From positions 124,001-188,000 of the forward strand of contig JAJQZP010000218.1 of NCBI GenBank assembly GCA_025403435.1: 64,000 bases of DNA. Reading direction: 5' to 3'. The DNA is from Artocarpus heterophyllus. Lineage: Eukaryota > Streptophyta > Magnoliopsida > Rosales > Moraceae. The notes below the pieces were generated by a model. That model was not told where the DNA came from, did not search any database, and worked only from the letters and a program-made list of their open reading frames with translations. The translations under genes were made by a program, and so were the position numbers. Below are positions 36,729 through 49,261 of the stretch, one piece after another (the stretch's first letter is position 1; every line of letters begins with the position of its first letter).

Positions 36729-37612
36729 GAGGCGGAAAATACTCCTCTGTGATTCTCCTCATATTCGCAAAAGGTGAATTGATGATTCATAACTTGTAGC
36801 GTATTTATGCCATAAAGAGCATGTTGGCAAAACAAACTAACTTATTTCCTGTTGGGACCTCTCTCAAGTTTGAAACCCTCTGTGTTGGTTGCATGCGAGG
36901 CACAAAAAATGTCTATATTTTAACTTATGTAATCTAACAAGGGCAACATTTATTTGGTTGTTTCTGCTAATGCTGATTATTATTTTTTTTCGTGGGGTTT
37001 CAAATTGTATTATTATAATTGCTTGTTGAATGCTTAAAGAAAAACATACACTGTTTAAGGGCGATTCTTTATTTGATGGTTGCATATCATGTGCTTGAGA
37101 AAAATGCAGAAAGACACATGAAATGATGTCCTGCTACAATTATGCCAACTAACGATTCTTTTTTTTTTTTTTTTTTTTTTTTCTTTTGGGGGTTAATGAA
37201 GTTACTTCTATGTCTTTATTTATCGTTCATATTCATGTCTATTTTGTCTTAGTTGTTTTACTTCCTTTCTATCTATTTCAGAGTAACGGCGATGATCATT
37301 ATTTGGAGGTTGCTGATTTGGTTGATTCTGATTGCTTTTGGGGGTACTTTCAAATGAGTATTTTCTGGTTCTAGCTCACTCTATCTTTTCACAAGTGGTA
37401 GAAATTTCTTGGGGTTCAAATGACCTTCCTAACGAAACTAAATTATTTGGATGGAAAGCTTTGTTATATCGTCTCCCTTCCAAATTTTCCCAAAAGGGAA
37501 ATTCCAATTCATTTCGTTTGTCGTGTCTGATATGGTAATGCAGGGAAATCAGCAAGAATTGTTCACAATGCTACCGAGTTCAATGATTTTATTGTATTTT
37601 AATTTTTTCCAG
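36729..37612. other. CNL 3' flank, unit C
   Basis: Same flank, T run near 37159-37182. The end reads aatcagcaagaattgttc, shared with E only. No gene recognised. Confidence 0.4.
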
Positions 37613-37828
37613 ATTTATTTAGTGAGGGCAATATTGAAAGCTTTTTTGTGATTTTGGCATTTGCTGTTGGGTTGAAAGTAACATAAGCCAGTCTAGAGAT
37701 ACCTTTGTTTAATCTGTTCAGCACTACGCTACTATATTTCTATGCTTTACTATTTTTGCTTTTATTGTGTGTAAATTTTGTTGTTTAATTTTTGTTTTGT
37801 CCCAAGCAATTCGGCTTAGAAAAGGTTG

Positions 37829-37901
37829 CAACCTTCAAATTGAGCTACTTTCATCTACCAATAGAGTCGAGAGGATACTTCTTTTTCCTAAGGGCGGTTT
37901 A
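37829..37901 (+). pseudogene. NB-ARC fossil fragment, unit D
   Basis: Beta version of the relic (atagagtcgagaggatac), directly bordered by the Harbinger-like element. Confidence 0.55.
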
Positions 37902-38437
37902 GGTCTGTTTGGTTTGTGTATTTTCTAAACTCAAATTTAGATTCGAGTATCAACAATTTTTTGGTTATGCATTTGTTTTTCTCAAAATCTGAATCAAATG
38001 AGTATCAAGAATCCAAGTTTTTAGAGTTTTGACATTTTCTAAACTCTTGATACTCGGATATTTTTGTTACAATAAAAGCTAAAATTTTCCCTCCTATATT
38101 CGAGAAAAAAAATCATAATTTCTTTATTTAATATATAAATGAGATAATTTTTTTTTCATTGTGTCCGTGGTGAAGAGAGGAATAAATTAAAATTCATATT
38201 GCATATTTCTTAGAATCATTAAAATTAAAATTTTATCAGATTTGTTAATAAATTAAAAAAAAAATTCATTACCTCTCCAAGCACAAATTTTAATTTTATT
38301 CCATACCTAGATTGAAACTTAAATGCACATCCAAATGTTAATTCAGATAACAATTCAAATCACTAACTTAAATCATAATTCAAATCACACAACTCAAATC
38401 CGAATCATTAATTCTAGTCTATTTACCAAACGGATCT
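37902..38437. mobile_element. PIF/Harbinger-like non-autonomous element, unit D (degraded ends)
   Basis: Same element at the same site as in units B and F, so it was inserted before the beta units multiplied. Both ends carry changes (ggtctgtttgg on the left, ccaaacggatct on the right), so this copy has aged at the termini. About 536 bp, with no coding capacity seen. Confidence 0.75.
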
Positions 38438-41333
38438 TTAAATTTTGACTTTTCTCAACCTGATGTCACCCAAGTTCCGACCCAAACTTGACTCGTCGAT
38501 AAGGGAAAAGAAAATAAAAGCTCAATCCGGCAGTTTCATATATCTCAACACAAGCGATTCCAACAATGTTTAAGTCTTTTTCTTGCATTTGATCGGCATG
38601 GGACATCCATTCGCGTTGTGAGTTTTGCATCCGAGCAAGAGGTCAGACTAATCTCATTCATTTTAGTCCGATCTGAATGGATCTTGTTAACTGAATTGAT
38701 CCCATTGTTGTATTGTATTAGCCTATTTTTGGGTAAATTTTTTCATGGCCGGACCCCTCGAGAAAGGCACTAGTGTTACCAATTGGACCTCTAAGAGCAA
38801 ACTACTTTTCATTGAGTGAGAGCCAAGAAAAGAGAGTGGGTGCCCGTGAAAGTAGAACGTAAGTTGGCTGTCACAGAGAGAATGGAGTGGCTTACAAACC
38901 ATCCTACTCATCAACTAATTATCAGCTAGCTCAATCGCAAAGCGGGCATCTCCAAAATACACTCAAGACAACTTGCAATTTTGTAGGCTTTTAAAAATTA
39001 AAAAAATATATAACCTATACTTATTTATTTCAAATTATCTGATTAATTATACAAATAACTAAAAATTGATAAATTAAACATGAGTTGATAAATCAATAAG
39101 TTATGAGCCATGTATCTTCTTGATCTTTTGATTTTTTTTTCCTCGGTAGAACACTTCATAGACATGACATTTTTACACAATTTTATTCATTGATACTAAA
39201 ATTAACAAAGAATGTTTGAAAATTACTAAAGATAATTGCCTTCCAACTGTATAGTTACTGAAAGTTTTAGAGATATATAATATTACAAGCCATAAAATTT
39301 TACATTAGACGTAACTATTTCCATAAAAATTTCGATGCGTTGCAAAGGTGATTATATTTGTTAAATTTTAGAACTTCTTCATTCATTATAAGTTCAAAAG
39401 CTAAAATTGTCAAAAAATTAAAGTCAAGAAAGTAATTTGTCAAAATAAAAGCTTGGAGACGCTCAATGCTCTTTGTTTAAGGACTTAATGGTGCTAATTA
39501 CTTTTTTTTTAATATTTTAATACTGAATAAGTGATATATGTGGTTGTAAGCATAACTAAAAATAACTCTACACTTAACTTCACTATAAGATTTATATCTC
39601 CAATGCAATGCTATATTGATGTGCTAATTTTGATATTTCATTGTAAAAAAACTCTAAAATACATTGTCATTTTTTACGACATATGACAAATTTAATATTT
39701 GATTTCTATTAGTTGATGTGTTAATTTTTTCTTTTAATCATTACATATTGTAACTTTCAAAATATTTTAGAACTTTCAAGGTTTAATAATTACAACAAAA
39801 AATAAATATAACATTTTGTATGGAACACACAATAGGATGACACATCAAATATGTTATTTTTACATTTTCTTTAGTGACAAATATAATATTAACATTGACA
39901 TTTGCATTGAATATAGTATTACCCTCTTTTTGTTTTTTTTTTTTAAGCAAAGGCAATACCATTTTTAGAAAATTGATTTTTTATTTTCTTAAAAAAAGTT
40001 TAAGCCCTATTCCAACGTTAAAGTAACTAAACTTCAAAAGTGCTTTCCTTCAACCCAAAAAAAAAAAAAAATCAAAAGTGCTTAAAAAACTTTTAGGCCT
40101 AATTTTGAAATTAAATAACCTATCTTAAGTGCTACATGGCCAAATTGACATAACTAGGAATGTTTTCTCACTTCTCTGCATTTACTATCTACACATTGGA
40201 ACCCACTCTCCCATTTTCTATTTAAATAATGATTTATCATCGTAATAAATTTTAGGTGTCAGACTCTTATAAAGAGAGTATAAAAGAGAGTGTTGTTAGC
40301 ATTTTTTTTGTATTTAGTATTGTTGTCCTTTAAACTTGTTGCAAATTTGCAATATACCCTCTAAATTTTTAATTTTGACAAGTTACCTTTGAAATTATAA
40401 ATATATTGTAAATCACAGTCTATTGATAGCAATTTTAAGTTTTTTACTAAAATTGACGTATGATTTTCAAATGGGTTATTAATTAAGAGTGTAAAATGGT
40501 TTTTTTTATATATAAATAGTAACCTAAATTTATATTCAAAACAAAATTTAAAATTTTTTATTTTGATAAAAACTATATTAAAGATATTAATCACAATAAT
40601 TTAGATTAAAATATATAAAAATGATCATATATGTCAATTAACAACTATTTATGTATAAAATTCATGATAAGAGGTCCTTTGCAATAAATTTATAAGTTCA
40701 ATCGTTAATTTGTCAAAATTAAAAGTTGATTGGATAAATTTTAAATATGTAATAATTTTAAAGGATAATAGTGTCAAATACATCGATAAAAAATAAGAAA
40801 TAAAATAACTACAAACAAACAAGAAGGAAAAAAGAAAGCAGACAAAGGGGAGCTTGGAGGAGGATTTTGAAAAGTACGAGGGGCTGCTCCACTGGATCCC
40901 CTGCCCAGCAAAGACAAAAGCACCACCCAGGTTACCTTATCCTCATTGAAATTTCATCACTCTTTTATATTTGTTTCATTGTGTTTGTGATGTTTCATCT
41001 TTGTACACATCTTTTCCATGCGTTAAATGCTTAATTCCATCTTTTGGGTTGTTCTTATTCTATACTTGTCTTCCTTGTCCGATTTATTTATTATAGTCGT
41101 GTGAGAAAAGCTAAAATCTTGACGATTCATTTCTTTCTATTGGGACGTATCTATTAAATCAACCAGACTGGTTTTACTAGGTGGGCCAAAAAAAACCAAA
41201 ATAAATAAAAATGAACATAAAAGAAAAAAAAAATTTGTTGTTGGCTAAACTATACTGCATTATTATTGTTGCTTCACTAAATGAAGAAACAAGGTATAAC
41301 GATCTTCCTTTGAAATTTCATAGCATTGACTTA
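38438..41333. other. AT-rich stretch before pseudogene, unit D
   Basis: Starts B-like, becomes A/C-like at about 39.2-40.9 kb, then turns B-like again. The candidate leader exon ends at 40930. Because of the 141-bp deletion, the codons upstream of the pseudogene ATG are open back to 41211, adding 41 codons to its frame. No separate gene recognised. Confidence 0.5.
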
Positions 41334-42083
41334 ATGGCTAAAGCTTTAGCTCAGGTAGTGTTTGAGAATCTGAATTCCCTGATCCAAAAACAATTCGGAC
41401 GGCTTTTGGGTGTCAAAAAAGAGATGGAAAAGCCCTCCAGCATGCTCTCAACAATCCCTGCCGTGCTTGAAGACGCTGAGGAGAGGCAGTTCACAGACCG
41501 GGCGATTAAGGATTGGCTGCAGAAACTTGGTGATGTTTCGTTTGAGTTGGATGATGTTTTGGATGAATGTGAAATGGAGGCCTCTCATTTGGAGTGAGAA
41601 GGACAAAAGCATAGATGGACCGGAAACATAGATGGACAAAAGCATACCTGGGAAAGACAACTCTTGCTCAGCTTGTATTTTAATGATAAAAGAGTCAGTA
41701 GCCATTTTGTGCTTAAAATGTGGGTATGTGCTTCTGTAGATTTTGACGTGAAGAGATTGGTGAAAGCAATTGTAGAATCGGCAACTGGAAGATCTTGTGA
41801 AGAACTGGACATGGATCCTCTACAAAAATGTCTTCTGGACATGCTTAAATGGAAGCGGTCCTTGCTTGTTTTAGGCGACGTTTGGAACGAAGATCATGAG
41901 CTATGGGACATGTTGAAGTATGCATTGGATTGTGGATCAAATGGTTCTTCAGTTGTTGTTGCTATTCGTCTGAGACAAGTTGCTTCAATAATGGGAACCA
42001 TGCCAATGCATTACTTATGGGGTTTATCAGAAGATGATTGTTGGTTGTTATTCAAGCATGGTGCCTTTGGCAATGAAAAATAA
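41334..42083 (+). pseudogene. Truncated CC-NB-ARC pseudogene with internal deletion, unit D
   Basis: CC part open and close to the live genes, closed by TGA after SHLE at 41595-41597. About 315 bases between the end of the CC and the P-loop are missing (compare 53945-54259 in E). In their place is a filler of about 23 bases (around 41626-41650) that repeats nearby catagatggac and acaaaagcata words, as expected from end joining with local templating. The P-loop is cut to its last residues (GKTT). Kinase 2 is LLVLGDVW. The frame then runs open to FGNEK at 42083. An in-frame upstream extension starts at 41211, where the deleted leader would be. Confidence 0.8.
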
Positions 42084-43979
42084 CATAGTAGAATGAGCAA
42101 CTCTCCTCTGATACATGACCTCCACGCGCCACCGCTGCCTTTGCCACAGTAGACACGTCGCACATTCAAAGGACTGCCGCACCAGAGGGAGCAAAAGCCC
42201 GGGCTGCCGCATCCCACAAGTGGAACAACAATTGTACTTGGCTAAAACTAAAAGTACTTTCTGGATTTTTCCTTTTTATTTGCTATATTTATACATGTAT
42301 ACAATTATTCAAACTCAATAACAATTTCGACCAAAACTAACAATTTTAGCTTTAGTGGAAAAGTGTCTCATTTTTTTGTTGGTCCTCTCGTTTAATTTTT
42401 TACATTTTATTTGGCAATTTTTGATCCTTCCTTTAATATTCTATATATTTTTTAAATATGTTTAATTATTTTTTTATAATTTGCCACTTGAAATAATCTT
42501 CTTACCAATACATCCCTACTCAAGTATTTCTCCTACAATCCTCTAATATATTAGGCAACAAACATGGCTTTTATAAGTTCTCTTTATAATTGACAATTGA
42601 ATTTTTTAACTCAAATTTGCACCCTTTAAAGCATCTTTTGTCCTGCATGCATGTGCCACTAGGTAGTTTTCTATCCCCCTTATTCCAATCAAAATATTTT
42701 TTTGCCTCTTTTGCTCTATATAATATTATACTCGACCAAAAGATGTATTTTAATTAAAATGTGTACTTTTGTTTATTTATACTTTTTTTAAGGAAAAAAC
42801 ATATATTTAGATGTGTTTCGTTAAGGTAATTTATCTGATGTGACGCTATAATAGTGCAAATCTAAACTTTTGCGCTTCGATTGCAGCACAAGTTTTGGTT
42901 AAAGCAAGAATTTTGATTGTCCTTTCTTTTTGTTCTTTTTTTTTTTCTTTAAACCCTATATTTTTTAATATGCTTTATTAAAATATTTGCCATTATGTTT
43001 ATCTTGTTAAATAATGTGCCTCAAAATTGCTCTCCTTCAATCAGTTTTTATGTAGTTCTCTAATTGTTGGTATATAAGAATAATTTTTATGACTTTTCTT
43101 TTCTAATTTCTCACGAAAATAATATTTTTAAATGTGTTTCTATTTAAACATATTTTTTTCTAAATCCTTCTCGACTAATATTTTCGTATGGATATCTGTT
43201 CTATTCACCTAAAAAATATAGGTACCTATTCTCTAATTTGTCTTTGATAGCCTAATCTTAGTCTTAAGCTTATCTTAATCTTATTTTCTCAACTATTGCC
43301 CATTCACTAACACGTGGCCACAAGTTTTTTTTTTTACTTTATTTTGTATTTTTTTTCATTTTGTTCTTCTTTTAGTTTTTTTTTTCTCGTCCTCTTTTTT
43401 GGCTTCTCTCATCATCTTTGTTCCTTTTCCTTTTTATATTTTTCTTTTCTAGCTTGTCTCAAATGCGTCATTGCCCAAAATATTTTTCTTATAGTACTGT
43501 TACATTGAAATTGGTTTTGATAAATAGTTTATTTTCTTGATTTCTTGTAAAAGTAACTAGTTACATCTTATGGTTTTGATGGTTACATAACTAATAATTA
43601 TTGTTATATTAGCTGTTTGATATAAATCTAACAGTTATAATATAATAATTTGTTGATTAAAAAACTATTTTGACAATTAATGATTGTTTAATCTAGAAGT
43701 CTAACTTGTTTGTTGACATGATGACATAATTTTTTATTTTTAAGAAATAATAAAATACAAATTATAGATTTATTATATTGAGACACACTAAATGACACAA
43801 CTGTATTGATTAATGAAGGAGTACTTAAAAGCTTAAAGCGTCAGATAAACTAAACAATGCAAATGTGTTCTAATAGTTTTTTCATTATACTTTATTGTTA
43901 TTTGGATTTCGTAAACTAGTTTTGTTTTCTATATGTTTTTTTTTTTTTATGAATGTTTTCTAGATGTTATTGTTGATTG

Positions 43980-44185
43980 AGTCCGGGGATTGTCTTTGTT
44001 TTCGTTTGCTTTTCCGGTGTGTTTCTTGCCTCAAGCATGATTGCTCCATAAAGTTCCCTTTCAGCGCCGCCCCCACCAACAACACGGCAAAAACCATCAT
44101 GAGTCCATTTTGCAAAGCTACGACAAATGACAATAACATTATAGATCCCTTCATTGATGATTTGCTATCGCAAAAGGGTGGATAA
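43980..44185. other. Conserved small island, unit D
   Basis: Same island; its left edge is altered by a deletion of about 45 bases, so the + frame starts at 43964 with a different N-terminus. The core is unchanged. Function unknown. Confidence 0.3.
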
Positions 44186-44914
44186 ATTTCTAGCTTATTA
44201 CTTACATCCTAAAAATTACAAGGGATTTCATACTCAATATCTCAAATTAAAATATGGGCGTAAGAAAAAAAAAAAAAAGGAAAAAAAGTTGATATGGAAA
44301 AGTTTAGGGTTGATAAATTGTAAAAGTTGACTAAAACATTGGTGTATTTTTAATGCGTCTTGTGGTAATTGTATTAAAGGTTAAAATAATAATAATAATT
44401 AAAAGAATATTTTTTAATTAATACTTAAGATTAACATGTTGCTTTACCACATTATAAAATTAATAAAGGTAATGCAATTATTACTATAATTAGATTGGTA
44501 ACCACTAGTGGAGACCTAACTATTACAAACTCACTCATATATATTTGTTCGGATTCAAATTCTCTGTCTAAATTTAACATCTCAAATGGTATCTAATTAA
44601 TTATATTATGATTTAAAAAGTTAAAAAGATTGTTTAATTTATATATGTTTTTCATTCAATGATGTATTATAATATAATTGATTGGACATCATTTGAGACT
44701 AAAAATTAGACAAATGATTTTGATATTTTCTCTACGATCGTGATGGAGCAGTCGACCCGATCTCCATGATGATGGGTGTTGTCTCACTTGGTGACAACAA
44801 CCTTCCATGGCAATGCCAGTGACTATCCACGGCGGCAGACGGGAATGACAAAGAACAGACGCAAATCGGGAGGGAGGGAGAGAGAGTGTATGGAGAATAA
44901 AAGAGGTATTCTAG

Positions 44915-45091
44915 CCCCCTGTTTGCCATTGTGGTGGGAACCACGGTTTCCACCACAAACTCAGTTATAAACAGTATAAAGCTCTCACATGCTACAGTAA
45001 CAATTTAAAAAATTGCTACAGTGTAAAGCTTTCACATGCTACAGTAAAAGTGGTTCCCACCACCGGTTCCCACCACCTTCCAAACACCCCC
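44915..45091. mobile_element. MITE of about 177 bp upstream of the unit D CNL gene
   Basis: Same element and same site as in unit B, with one extra A in the central run. It ends 490 bp before the CNL start and could alter that gene's promoter compared with units C and E. Shared presence in B and D shows that the insertion predates the split of these two beta units. Confidence 0.75.
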
Positions 45092-45449
45092 TAGGTATTA
45101 TCTCAATACAAATATGACTGAAATGCCATACTATTTTATGGTTATGCTTTTTATTTCCTTATTATAACAAAATTATGCTATTTACTTTAATTTCTCTCTC
45201 TTTCTTTTATCTTTTTTTTCCCACAAAACGCGTTCTACAGTATTGGAGTAAGCTATAGAAAAACTATTAAATAAGAAAAAGGCCAAAAAAAACACATTCA
45301 CGTATTTTTTTTTAAAAAAAAAAAACTCTACAAAAGGGTCCAACATCCAACTTGTACTGAATGAGGAGGCTGAACGGTAAGAGGGTTTCCAACAAATAAA
45401 AAAAATAAAAAAATGACCGTAAGCAGCTTCGTGGAACATTTTCATTGCG

Positions 45450-45455
45450 TTGACT
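45450..45455 (+). promoter_or_regulatory. Possible W-box (TTGACT) before the unit D CNL gene
   Basis: Same word and spacing (131 bp before ATG) as in unit C; here the upstream MITE lies about 360 bp further out. Confidence 0.35.
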
Positions 45456-45580
45456 GACCTCACAATTCTAAAACTGCAAGCCTTCCAAGGGCAAATAGTA
45501 TACTCTTCTACATTTCCGATCCACCATTAACCTGTAATTCTGTAAGCAAGCAAAGCTCTTTTCAACTCCCAAGCGAGAAT

Positions 45581-48500
45581 ATGGCTGAAGCTTTCCTCAA
45601 CGTTCTGCTCGAGAATCTGAACTCTCTGGTGCAGGGGAGAATTGGGTTGCTTCTGGGTATCGACAAAGAGATGCAGAAGTTCTCCAGCACTCTCTCAACA
45701 ATATCTGCAGTGCTTGAAGACGCCGAGGAAAAGCAGTTGACTGACCGGTCGATCAAGAACTGGCTGCAGAAACTCAGTGATCTTTCGTTTGAGTTGGATG
45801 ATGTTTTGGATGACTGCGAGACGGAGGCCTTTCGGTTGGAGCATGAAGGAGAAAAAATGAAATGGAGCCAAAAGGTACGGTCTTCTTTGTCTTGTTTGAT
45901 GAATCCTAGGAATGTTTTGTTTCGTTACGAGATTGCAAAAAGGACGAAAGAGATTGGTGATAGACTTGATCAGATTGCTGATGAGAGAATGAAGTTTCAC
46001 TTGAGGGAGGCTGTTGGGGAGAGAAGAGACCAGTTAGGCTTAAGAGGGAGACCCGAAACTAGCTCTATTGTTACTGAACCTCGTGTGTATGGAAGAGAAG
46101 AAGACAAGGAAAAGATTGTTGGGTTTCTAGTAAATGATGCAAGAAATTGCGAGGATCTTTCGGTGTATTCTATTGTTGGTTTAGGAGGAATGGGGAAGAC
46201 AACTCTAGCTCAGTTAGTGTACAATGATGAGAGGGTTGATAAGCATTTTGAGGTTAAAATGTGGGTTTGTGTTTCGGAGGATTTCGATGTGAAGAGATTG
46301 GTGAAGGCAATTATAGAGTCCGCCACTGGAACCGGTTGTGAAGCATTGGACATGGATCCTCTACAGAAGCGACTTCAGGAGATTCTTATGAGGAAAAGGT
46401 TTTTGCTTGTTCTGGACGATGTGTGGAATGAAGACGAAGAGCAGTGGGACAAGCTGAAGTATGTATTGGCTTGTGGATCAAATGGGGCTTCAATTGTTGT
46501 TACTACACGTCTCCAGAAAGCTGCATCTTTCATGGGAACGGTCCCAATGCATCACTTATCGGGCTTATCAGAAGATGACTGTTGGTTATTGTTCAAGCAA
46601 CGCGCATTTGGGAACCAAGGGGAAGAGCGGCCTAATCTTGTGAAAATTGGGAAGGAGATTGTGAGGAAGTGCAAGGGAGTGCCGCTAGCGGCAAAGGCTT
46701 TAGGAGGCTTAATGCGCTTCAAAAGAGAGGAACACGAGTGGATTTCTGTTAAGCAAAGTGAAGTTTGGAATTTACCACAAGACAAAATTTCCATACTGCC
46801 CGCTTTGAGATTAAGCTACTTTCATCTTTCAATTGAGCAAAGACGATGCTTCGCTTACTGCGCCGTATTTCCCAAGGATTATAGAATCAGAAAGGAACAA
46901 TTAATTCATCTTTGGATGGCTAATGGGTTGATTTCTTCTTCGAGAGGACTTGATGCGGAAGATATTGGCGATGAGATACTCAATGAATTATACTGGCGAT
47001 CATTTATCCAAGATATTGTGAAGGACGATGTTGATGACATTTCCCATTTCCAGATGCATGATTTAGTTCATGATCTTGCTCAATCCATTATGGAGGACGA
47101 ATGTAGCATTTTGGGGGTCGATAAAAATACACACCCTATTAACTTGTCAAAAAGAGTTCGTCATTTGACATGTTGTAAGTCTCGGGAATCACAGAGTCTA
47201 ATATTTGACATACCATACGCCAAGTCCTTGCGGACTTTCATGGTATTGAATAACCAAACAACCTCTTGTTCTTTTAACGTGAAGTTTTCTTCTTTACGAG
47301 CTTTTGATGCTCAATTTATTCGTTCAACAAAACCTATACCAACTTTGATTAGCAATTTCAAGCACTTACGGTATTTGAATCTTTCAGACAGTGGCATTAA
47401 AATCCTTCCTGTGTCAGTTTGTTTCCTAAACCATCTGCTGACTTTGGACTTATCGTATTGTTCTTCTCTTCATAAGCTTCCCAAGCACATAAGTCGCTTA
47501 AAAAGTCTCCGTCATCTTTATATTCATGGCTGTGTCAAGTTATCTCATATGCCTCCACACATTGGGCGACTAACTTGCCTAAAGATTTTGACAAATTTTA
47601 TTGTGAGTCAAAGAAAGGGTTGTCACTTGAACGAGTTATGCCACTTGAACATTGGAGGTGATCTATGCATAAATAATCTTGAGAAAGTGAGAAGTTCAAT
47701 GGAAGCAACGTCTTCCAATTTGTCTAGCAAAACGAATCTCAAAACATTGGAGTTGTCTTGGAGTACAAATGAAAATGAATCTCAGGACAATGCTGAACAG
47801 GTACTTGAAGCCCTTGCTCCTCCTCAAAATTTGAAAAGCTTGAGCATTTTTAATTATAAAGGTACGCTATTCCCAAACTGGTTTAGTAATGAGATCCTTG
47901 GAAATGTAGTCAGAATCACTCTCTCCAGTTGCAAAAATTGTTCAGAACTTCCTCCTCTTGGGAGACTGACATCACTGCGAGATCTCAAAATATCCGAGAT
48001 GAAATTTGTGCGTTGCATGGACAATGAATCCTATGATGGAGACTTGACAAGAGGTTTTATGCACTTGGAAGCTCTTCACCTCGAGGATTTACCAAATTTG
48101 GAAAGGTTGTCAAGGGAGGAAGGAAAGGAGATATTTCCACGCTTGTCCAAGCTGTATGTGGATAAATGCCCAAAATTGACATTACCTGGGCCTCTTGGGA
48201 AACTGAAATCACTGCGAGATCTCAAACTATCCGGTATGAAATTTGTGCGTTGCATGGACAATGAATCCTATGATGGAGACTTGACAAGAGGTTCTATGCA
48301 CTTGGAAGCTCTTCACCTTGAGGATTTACCAAATTTGGAAAGGTTGTCAAGGGAGGAAGGACAGGAGATATTTCCACGCTTGTCCACGTTGTCTGTGGAT
48401 AAATGCCCAAAATTGACATTACCTAGGCTAGGATTGGTAAAAGATTTGACAATCTACGAAGGCCATGAGTTGTTACTAAAATCAATTTCTGGTCTTCATG

Positions 48501-49261
48501 GTCTTACTAGGCTTCACATATCCGAGAATGATAACATCACTTTCTTTCCCCAAGGGATGCTACAAAATCTCACAGTTCTCAAGTCACTAACAATTGATCG
48601 ATTCACAAAGCTTCAGGAGTTGCCCCCTGATATGCTAATTACACTCACTACTCTTGAAGATTTGGATGTCAGTTTTTGCCACGAGCTCAGGTGCTTACCA
48701 GAGAGAATACCATTCCAAGGTCCTACCTCTCTTAAACACATAAAAATTAAGAGTTGTAAGAAGTTGAAATCTTTATCTGACAGTTTTCGGGACCTCACAG
48801 CGCTTCAATCTCTAGATCTTGTTGATTGTCCGGGGCTGGAGGGATTTCCAAGTTGTCTTAATCGCCTTTCTTCTCTCCAAAGACTGACTATGTGTGGCAA
48901 AGAACTACAATTGTCAGGACGCAATAGTTACGGTTGGTTCCCACGTGCTTCTCATAAGTTGGTTGCATTGCCAGAGGCCTTGCAACACCTCCGTTCACTC
49001 CAATTTTTGGCCATATCTGATTTTTTGGAGCTTGTGTCATTGCCCGATTGGCTTGGAAATCTTGCATCTCTTCGTGAACTAATCATTCTTGGGTGCCCAG
49101 ATCTGACACATATTCCGGCGAACATCCAAAGTCTCTCTAACTTGCGGAAACTGACCATTGAATCATGTCCCAACTTAGAGAGGCGTTATGAAAAGGAAGT
49201 CGGAGAGGATTGGCACAAGATATCCCACATTCCAGATGTCTATGTAGGGCCAAGAAGGTAA
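45581..49261 (+). CDS. CNL immune receptor with duplicated LRR module, unit D
   Basis: Intact frame of 1226 residues, exactly 79 more than units C and E. Residues 1 to about 800 are almost identical to C, with the same P-loop, kinase 2, GLPL, RNBS-D and MHD motifs at the same positions, so it should be switch-competent. Small changes include CETEAF for CEMEAF and QLVYNDERV for QLLYNDERV. The extra length is a tandem LRR module: MKFVRCMDNESYDGDLTRG begins at residue 807 and again at 886. The last LRRs also differ (GKELQLSGRNSYGWFPRASH; LRSLQFLAISDFLELVSLPDW), which would change the ligand-facing surface. A MITE lies 490 bp upstream. As for the other units, the ligand is unknown. Confidence 0.93.
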   Translation: MAEAFLNVLLENLNSLVQGRIGLLLGIDKEMQKFSSTLSTISAVLEDAEEKQLTDRSIKNWLQKLSDLSFELDDVLDDCETEAFRLEHEGEKMKWSQKVRSSLSCLMNPRNVLFRYEIAKRTKEIGDRLDQIADERMKFHLREAVGERRDQLGLRGRPETSSIVTEPRVYGREEDKEKIVGFLVNDARNCEDLSVYSIVGLGGMGKTTLAQLVYNDERVDKHFEVKMWVCVSEDFDVKRLVKAIIESATGTGCEALDMDPLQKRLQEILMRKRFLLVLDDVWNEDEEQWDKLKYVLACGSNGASIVVTTRLQKAASFMGTVPMHHLSGLSEDDCWLLFKQRAFGNQGEERPNLVKIGKEIVRKCKGVPLAAKALGGLMRFKREEHEWISVKQSEVWNLPQDKISILPALRLSYFHLSIEQRRCFAYCAVFPKDYRIRKEQLIHLWMANGLISSSRGLDAEDIGDEILNELYWRSFIQDIVKDDVDDISHFQMHDLVHDLAQSIMEDECSILGVDKNTHPINLSKRVRHLTCCKSRESQSLIFDIPYAKSLRTFMVLNNQTTSCSFNVKFSSLRAFDAQFIRSTKPIPTLISNFKHLRYLNLSDSGIKILPVSVCFLNHLLTLDLSYCSSLHKLPKHISRLKSLRHLYIHGCVKLSHMPPHIGRLTCLKILTNFIVSQRKGCHLNELCHLNIGGDLCINNLEKVRSSMEATSSNLSSKTNLKTLELSWSTNENESQDNAEQVLEALAPPQNLKSLSIFNYKGTLFPNWFSNEILGNVVRITLSSCKNCSELPPLGRLTSLRDLKISEMKFVRCMDNESYDGDLTRGFMHLEALHLEDLPNLERLSREEGKEIFPRLSKLYVDKCPKLTLPGPLGKLKSLRDLKLSGMKFVRCMDNESYDGDLTRGSMHLEALHLEDLPNLERLSREEGQEIFPRLSTLSVDKCPKLTLPRLGLVKDLTIYEGHELLLKSISGLHGLTRLHISENDNITFFPQGMLQNLTVLKSLTIDRFTKLQELPPDMLITLTTLEDLDVSFCHELRCLPERIPFQGPTSLKHIKIKSCKKLKSLSDSFRDLTALQSLDLVDCPGLEGFPSCLNRLSSLQRLTMCGKELQLSGRNSYGWFPRASHKLVALPEALQHLRSLQFLAISDFLELVSLPDWLGNLASLRELIILGCPDLTHIPANIQSLSNLRKLTIESCPNLERRYEKEVGEDWHKISHIPDVYVGPRR
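47999..48472 (+). repeat. Two tandem copies of the 237-bp LRR module, unit D CNL
   Basis: Starts at 47999 and 48236, exactly 237 bp apart and in frame. Units C and E have a single copy (from 35574 and 60477). The module covers about three LRRs, from MKFVRCMDNES to LGKLKSLRDLKLSG. Confidence 0.9.

Larger units (their letters stand above)
25437..37612 (+). repeat. Tandem unit C (alpha type)
   Basis: Near copy of unit A but with an intact CNL gene. Alpha markers are all present: no Harbinger-like element, 141-bp pseudogene leader kept, empty MITE target at 32665-32667. A few one-base indels against A lie outside the gene (for example near 26263, 26340 and 27785). Confidence 0.85.
42084..45580. 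other. AT-rich stretch between pseudogene and CNL gene, unit D
   Basis: As in the other units, but about 45 bases are missing just before the conserved island (gttgattga joins gtccgggg near 43980). Contains the MITE at 44915-45091 and the promoter-proximal W-box core. No gene recognised. Confidence 0.5.
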
